29,113 bases of DNA from Smittium culicis (lineage: Eukaryota; Kickxellomycota; Harpellomycetes; Harpellales; Legeriomycetaceae), in contig LSSN01002720.1 in NCBI GenBank assembly GCA_001970855.1, positions 1-29,113 of the forward strand, given 5' to 3'. A program made the translations under genes and the position numbers. Below the pieces are notes generated by a model that did not search any database, was not told the DNA's origin, and saw only the letters and a list, made by a program, of their open reading frames with translations. Positions 22,766 to 29,113 of the stretch are shown one piece after another (position 1 is the first letter of the stretch; each line of letters starts with the position of its first letter).

Positions 22766-23632
22766 CTCTTTTAAAATTAGCTTATCAACCTATATTTACC
22801 GAAATTATCAGAACTAAAAAGATCGCAAAAAGCTGTGTTTTTTTCTAGATTAATAAGATTTCGCGTTTCGTATTTAAAGATTGCACGCAATTTACTAGAT
22901 TATTGGTTTATTATTTTGATAGTTAGTATTCCAGTTTCAGATATCACGTAAAGTCTATACGTTACTCTAATTAGATTTGGATTGAAAAAGTGTTATTAAT
23001 AATATGCGAGAATTCAATCATTTTTAGCCTGTATATCTATTAGCTAGGAGATGTTAAATTTTTACAATTGTAGTACCGCAATAAGGCAATAACATTTATT
23101 TCATTATTTTTTTTGGGCATAATTTTACTTTTATAAATATTTATTTATTATTTTATTCGCGTAACATTTGTAGATAATTCGCTGGGCCTTATTTTCGCGT
23201 GTGGGCTACAGTTTGCAAGAATTTTTATTGTATATTATACTTAATCGTATTTTATTAATTCTTTAGTTGAAAATGTTTATTCAAAAAAAAAAGAAAATTA
23301 ATTTGGTATTAAAATTGAAAATAATAATGGTAGATTCATGTTTCTTATCGATTATTTCACAGCCTATTAATCAGAACCACTAAATTTACTATTTCGAGTC
23401 TACTATTTGTTAAGTAACATCTATTAGACATTATTAAACGCGGTTTATAGATCAAATTCTATTCATTTATTTTGAAAAAGAGCTATTTTTATACTTACTT
23501 TTATTATTGTTACTAATTTTATAGCCAATGAATTATAATTATACAACTAGAAAAAATTATACATAAATAATTCACAATCATCATAAACGCGATATACATC
23601 GAGCTCAAATAAACAAAAATTAGAAAAACTTT

Positions 23633-23732
23633 TTAGCCCTCCAAGTACTGACTTTTTCAAGTTTCAAATGATAAAATATGCATTTTAATTATCAAACGCA
23701 TATTTAATGCACTTAAGGGCTTGATCAGTTTA
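23633..23732 (-). mobile_element. Family B TTAA element, copy 2 (100 bp)
   Basis: It starts TTAGCCCTCCAAGTACTGAC and continues with AAATGATAAAATATGCATTT, matching copy 1 read on the opposite strand along its whole length. The right end (GGGCTTGATCAGTTTA) has drifted. Its length is the same as copy 1. Confidence 0.8.
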
Positions 23733-26700
23733 TTTATAATTGAATCAAATAATCATAAATCGCATGATATGACTAAATAATTATTATTTTGTAACGTGAG
23801 GTATTTTTAACGAATGGAGCACTTTGTTACAGTTCATTTTTATTGGATTTGGAATTCAAAATATTCAAAAATTATTGACGGAATTGAAAAGGCATTTACA
23901 TTATCTATTTAATTCTGAAAGTATTATTTGCTAAAAAAAAACACTAGATTTTATTTACTGGTTAAAGATTAAACTATATATTTCATCACTGTAGCTCTTA
24001 ATACATAAAAGCGCTCTCTTTGTAAATAACCTCCCACATTTTCATGCCTCAAAATAAAATAGGTTGAAAATAGAATTTTTTTTCTTTTCAGAAACTGAGG
24101 CTACTTTAATGCAAATTTATTTTCTATTTTTAAATTTATAAACCTAGTCTTGTTATGCAAAAATTCAAGTTACAATAATTCGCTGAATAAAATATAGTAA
24201 AATCCATATTGATTCATTAAAGTTATCAATTTTAAGTTATTTTTTATACCTTATACTTTGATATTATATTATTCTACAAGTTATTAACGGTTTTTTATTG
24301 ATTAATGCATATTATTTAATATATAATTAATATATTTGTAGTTACATGTAGCTACTATAAATTAAGTTAAAGAAATTCATTATTTTAATTAACTATTTTC
24401 ATAGTGTATATTAATATTATTTTAATAGTTTATACTATAAATAAAATTATTTAAACTATATTTATGCTGATTAAATATTTTCTTTTTTAGATTGTTTCTT
24501 CTAAATAAAATTAAATAATCTCAAAGAATGTGGAAAACAAATATTAAACAAAGAAATCATAAAATTTGAAAAAATCGCAATACAATTTATGATTTCTATA
24601 ATAAGTTACATTTCATCGAATAATCTTTTTATTATTTTATAACTAAGATATGAGATTTTTATTGATAATATGTAAATTAAAAATTTCTAATATTATCAAT
24701 AATTTATAAAAAAAAAAACCATCATTTAAATATAGTATACTGTGCAATCCTCATGATACTTTGTATTTGCTTTAGAATTTAACTAATAGCAATAATTTGA
24801 TGACCCGATTTCAATATTTAAAAGTTATGAATAAGTAAAATATTACTTTATCATTATAAAAAATAGAACTCTGCTTAATTAATAGTAATTAGTCTCGCTT
24901 ATTTCAACTTTATGATTTTATAAAGTTGTATTATTTTTATTGATGAAAAATTATTTAAAGTTAAGTAAAAATTATTTTGTGTACATTTTAGTCTATTTTA
25001 AATAAATCAAAATCAAAACATCTTCGCTGGTAATTTAGTTTAATAATAATCATGATTTTAATAATAATTAATCAATATAATCTAATATTCTATTATCTCG
25101 CTTTATTTAAAAAGTTTATATTTTTTTGTTTAATAAATATTAAATCAAAATTTTAAAATTTTTTTAAACTATATTATACTTTTAAAACTTTAAAATCACA
25201 TACCCACACTCATGTTATTAATATATATCGATATAAAATATTTATACATTCTAAAATTATTTGATTTTTATAGGTTATACTATCATTTTTCAATCAGTTT
25301 TTTTAATAATCGCTAGATATTGTATTCAAATCACTTATAAAATTAATAAATATTAGCATATATTAAATATTTATTTCATGAAATCCATTTTAAGCGATAA
25401 ATATAATAAAATTAAATTATATATCTTTTATTATAAACTAATTTTTTTAAGCATATTTTAGTTAAGTTTAATTTTTATTACTTTTTTCAATGTAAATAAA
25501 TTTTAGCTATCTGATTTGATTTTAAATAAAGTGGTTATATGTAAAGATAATAAAAAATCGTTTTTGGCGAATCTAATATTGATAAAATATCATATTAATG
25601 ATCTAGCAAATTAATCACAAAGCTTCATACTTAAATACAATTAGAATATATAACTTATACTTAAAAATTTTTATTTTAATTTCTGATTAAATGAAAGTAA
25701 ATTTTTTTTAAAAACAATGAATTATTTATTATTGAATTTAATTTGATAATATTTTTTTAAATTAAATAGTAAAATTCGTGAAAATTAAATGAGTCTCAAA
25801 GCTAAATTATCTTTAATGATATATGAGTACATTTTTGATATAATTTTATTGAATTTAATTTAATTGATTCAAAGAATTTTTTTAAAAGTAGCCTTTTAAT
25901 AGGCTTTTCAATAAATTTTATTTTTCATTTTATATTTATAAATTTAATCATATGTATTGAGCGGATTTATGTTTGAGTCATTATCAAAATACACTATTAA
26001 TAATTTTGGTCATTTTTTGTAATAAAAAAAATAAAAAATAATTTTTGTATAAAAAACTCGATTCAAACCAATTTATATACACTTTAAGAATTATTAAGTA
26101 TTTTGATACTGATTTTTTTGTGGAATTGATAATATTAAGAATCTGCTCTATATTAATGGCCATATCAATAATCTTTAATTATATTAATTTGATGCTAAAT
26201 TTCTCAAAAAGCCAAAAATAAACTAAAACTTGCTTTAAAGTTTTTTTTAATATCATATATTCTACTATTATAATAAATAATCAATAATTATTGACTTGTA
26301 AGTTTCTCTTTGATTTTTTCCCATAGCAAATTTTCATTATTTCACAATCAAATATGGTTTTATTGGAAATTTTGAAAAGAAAAAAATTCCATATAAGCTC
26401 CTTTCTAATTTAATTTAAACTTAATTCATAATTTATACGTCGAATAATTCTATTAATTTATATTTTTTTTGTAAATATTTTAGTCATTTTTATAAATTCA
26501 ATTCTTGATTATATTGATTATTATTTTTATATTGCTATAATTTGATATTAAAGTAGTATAACTCATATTTATAACGCATCAACCAATTCAAAACCATTTT
26601 AATAATGGAAAAACTGTTATTTTAGTTATTTAATTTTTTATAAATACTTGAAAAAGGCATTAAAAATTTTTATCGGATAAAAAATATATCGAATAATTGA

Positions 26701-26928
26701 TTATTATACCTTATTCGACGATTATATTAATTATATGATAGAGAGATTATATTATAATCATCTTATATTAATTAATGAAATATACAATTCTGTTAACAGA
26801 TATAAAACATCATTATCAAAATTTTAATAAATTTTTTGGATTAATGTACGAGTTAAAGATTAATTAATTAAAAAATAATACCAGTTATAAGATTATTAAT
26901 AATAATACAGAAATAATTATGTACTAAT

Positions 26929-26948
26929 ATTTATACAATTGTATAAAT
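26929..26948. repeat. 20-bp perfect palindrome
   Basis: ATTTATACAATTGTATAAAT reads the same on both strands. In DNA this AT-rich such a palindrome can arise by chance. It is noted as a possible cruciform or protein-binding site only. Confidence 0.6.
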
Positions 26949-27058
26949 TAATTAATAGAAGCATAATTATACTTTTTAAAGACCATATTTATATAATAAA
27001 TAATCAAATAATATATTATATATCATTATTGGGTAGTTTTGACTCGTAATTTCCTGAT

Positions 27059-27162
27059 AATTTATTCCAACCCGTAATATAACTAGTGATAAAGACAAAC
27101 ATGATAACCCTACCCCTGCAAATTTATTACAATCAGTAAAATAACCACTGATTAAACAAAAA
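27059..27162 (+). repeat. Diverged tandem duplication, period 62 bp
   Basis: The segment starting AATTTATTCCAACCCGTAAT at 27059 is repeated from 27121 as AATTTATTACAATCAGTAAA. Both continue with ATAAC, TGAT and CAAA at matching places. It sits in a GC-richer pocket of the AT-rich block. Confidence 0.55.
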
Positions 27163-28835
27163 TCCCCAACGAATTTGCTGTGGATTTTTCCTTGTTAGCA
27201 ATTATTCCATACTATAATATTTATTCTAACCTGAACAATTCCTATTTTTTACATATGTTTTGTATTGGAGATATGCATATAAACAGTCCCAGATTTCCCA
27301 AGTTTTTTGTCTCTTTATCTGAAAAAAATTGTCTTTTGATTTATATTCTTAGTTTTAGATTAAAGTCTTAATTATAGTTTATCAATATTATACATTCTCT
27401 AGCTTGTCAAAATAAAACTTTTTTTACTCCTACCTTCCTTGTTAGTTGATATGTTTGATCTTACTCCTTCCCCTCTCGTTTATGACATTATAAGACGAAA
27501 ATAATTAGTTAATGATATTTAATATACTATTATTAATATAGATAATTGTTTTTATTTGCTATAATAAATATGATATAAGTATAATTAACTGAAAAAATGC
27601 AAAAAAAAAAACACAAATTAAATAAATTTAATAAAAAAAATGAATATTTTAATATATGACAAGAAATAATTCAATTTCCTAAAAATAGTATAAATTAAAT
27701 ATAAAATTAATAACAATTTATTATGATTAAATTAATCGAATAATAATAAATATTGCAGAAAAATTTAAACTAAATAAATTAGAATTTAAATATAAATAAG
27801 GTATAATATAATGAAATAATTTAAAATAAAATTTGTATTTAATCTGATAAATAATAGTCATATAAAAATATTTAAAAAAAATTTGATAAAAAAATCGATA
27901 TTCTTATATCAAACAATTTAATTAAATAAATAATAAAAAATTATAGGTTTACCATAAAGATATAGAAAAAGTCAAATCATTAAGAAATATTCTAAAAAAG
28001 AGGTAATAAACTCACTAACAAGAAAATTACAAATTAACAAGAAGTTCTTAAACATAATATAAAGAATTTATATATACTAACATGTATTTAATTTCAATTT
28101 ATAAATATTTATATCAAATATGGTATTTTTCATTTTATGACAAAATTAATTCGAATTTATGAATAAATGTAAATTGTAATATATTAAATTAAAAATTATA
28201 ATAAAAATAAAAATAATTATTTTTCAAATAAAGCGATAATTTATATTAATATAAAAAAAACTTTAATATAATACAATTGAATTTAAATATTAATAAAATT
28301 TTAAGAATATAATTATAATTTCATAACAGCAGAAATTATAATATCTATGAAAAAATTATTAATAATGTAAGTATGAAAAATTATCAATAAAAAATTATCA
28401 GTTTTACAAATGTAAAAAAATTATTTGATTAAAATTCTAGCTAGTTTAAAATTAAGTATTATATTATAAATTATTACTACAGCAGATTAAAAAGGCATAA
28501 TAGCGAATATTCTATCCAATTTGAGAATATATAGCATAATTATAAAAATAATTAATTAACATCTTAATATTTAAGTAATAATTTTTCATAAATCTAAATA
28601 ATTAAATGATATAATAGTTCTATATAGATCAGAAAATATAAAAATTAATAAATTTACAAACAGAAAAAAAAGGCAAGAAAAAATATAGCACCAGTGATTA
28701 GAAAAATTTCGATATTCGAATAGTTATTATAATTTGTGAATCTATGAATCAGTTTAAAAGTCATTGAAGATTATGATACTCGAAATCATGTACAATCAGT
28801 CGAAAAAAACGATTTAACAGAATGAACTTGGTATA

Positions 28836-29113
28836 CTAATAAAATGGAATAGCTTCAATAGACAAAAATAAATTAAAAAGAAAAAATTGCAAAAAAAATG
28901 CGCAGCAATGGAAATAACAGGAGGCAAAGTGTATAGTAGAATAGCAGCAAGTATAGGGGATAAAAAAAAGCAAGTGGAAAAAAAAGAGGGCGATTTTTAC
29001 GAAACTAGCAGCGAGTAGCAAACACGAAAAAAGATTCAGAATGAGCTTGGTTAGAGCAGGATCGGACAATTATTTCGGGAGTTGTGAGATATATGGGTGG
29101 GGGGGCGTTTTAT
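28836..29113. other. Purine-biased segment at the right edge
   Basis: Composition changes abruptly. The plus strand becomes strongly A/G-rich, with G content well above the preceding block, and ends with an 8-G run inside TGGGTGGGGGGGCG. No convincing ORF is seen on either strand. The minus-strand 77-codon frame is a leucine/phenylalanine-rich reading of the pyrimidine strand. It could be the edge of a gene region lying to the right. Confidence 0.4.

Larger units (their letters stand above)
22283..24100. other. Gene-less region with CGCG motifs and two small inverted-repeat elements
   Basis: No ORF of note. It contains the CTCT-flanked inverted-repeat element at 22639-22765, a run of CGCG-containing words (22461-23590) and family B copy 2. 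Some non-coding transcript or distant regulatory region is possible, but nothing in the sequence proves it. Confidence 0.5.
24101..28835. other. Extremely AT-rich block without genes
   Basis: Nearly 5 kb of very low G+C. For example, the 60 bases at 28201-28260 contain only four G or C. No family A or B copies are seen and no ORF looks real. A less AT-extreme pocket at about 27040-27480 interrupts it and contains a diverged 62-bp tandem duplication. A centromere-like or other heterochromatic role is possible for such DNA, but the sequence alone cannot show it. Confidence 0.6.

Noticed and set aside
28836..29069. 77-codon hydrophobic minus-strand ORF
   Set aside because: Its leucine/phenylalanine/cysteine richness follows from the pyrimidine-rich strand, and there is no credible context or motif.
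29091..29113. G-rich end resembling telomeric sequence
   Set aside because: A single 8-G run with no repeated unit; it is not a telomere array.
18557..29113. tRNA, rRNA or CRISPR content in the long gene-less region
   Set aside because: I found no tRNA B-box-like GTTCGA word with a plausible A-box, no rRNA-like sequence, and the repeats are dispersed inverted-repeat elements rather than a spaced direct array.

Overview
This is nuclear DNA from an AT-rich eukaryote, most likely a fungus. Genes are split by short introns (62-194 bp) with GTA-type donors and TAG/AG acceptors, and one intron carries a yeast-like TACTAAC branch site. The recognisable proteins read as fungal versions: a Prp43-type helicase with the fungal ELPVH stretch, and a Ubp14-type protease whose N-terminal zinc finger keeps its cysteines. 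The long AT-rich spacers suggest an early-diverging lineage rather than a compact yeast. That placement is inference, and I cannot name the species.

Layout: (1) 1-1541, minus, N-terminal 459 residues of the DEAH-box helicase Prp43, running off the left edge. (2) 1542-3345, spacer with three short transposon-like repeats. (3) 3346-6140, plus, six-exon UBP14/USP5 deubiquitinase, 799 aa. (4) 6141-8385, very AT-rich spacer with one GC-richer pocket (about 6413-6560) that may be a small exon. (5) 8386-8842, plus, probable two-exon gene for an unrecognised 109-aa protein. (6) 11356-12211, plus, four-exon Ran-binding protein 1, 195 aa, converging on (7) 12338-14215, minus, seven-exon CIA1/CIAO1 WD40 protein, 395 aa. 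(8) 14216-15781, spacer with three repeat copies. (9) 15782-18556, minus, single-exon 924-aa forkhead transcription factor. (10) 18557-29113, about 10.5 kb without a convincing gene: a dense repeat cluster (19.5-22.3 kb), a stretch with several CGCG motifs (22.4-23.6 kb), then extremely AT-rich DNA to about 28.8 kb.

The conserved genes are unrelated housekeeping functions (RNA helicase, ubiquitin recycling, nuclear transport, cytosolic Fe-S assembly, transcription), as expected of eukaryotic gene order. They do not form a pathway.

The most notable content is a set of small non-coding inverted-repeat elements. Family A has about 15 copies of ~196 bp, with termini reading TTAACCCTTTC(A/C)CG on both sides. 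Family B has two copies of exactly 100 bp, one with perfect 18-bp inverted termini starting TTAACCCTCC. Several copies sit side by side sharing one TTAA. This is what insertion into TTAA targets would leave, and it fits piggyBac-type non-autonomous elements (MITEs). A third candidate inverted-repeat element (127 bp, CTCT flanks) lies at 22639-22765.
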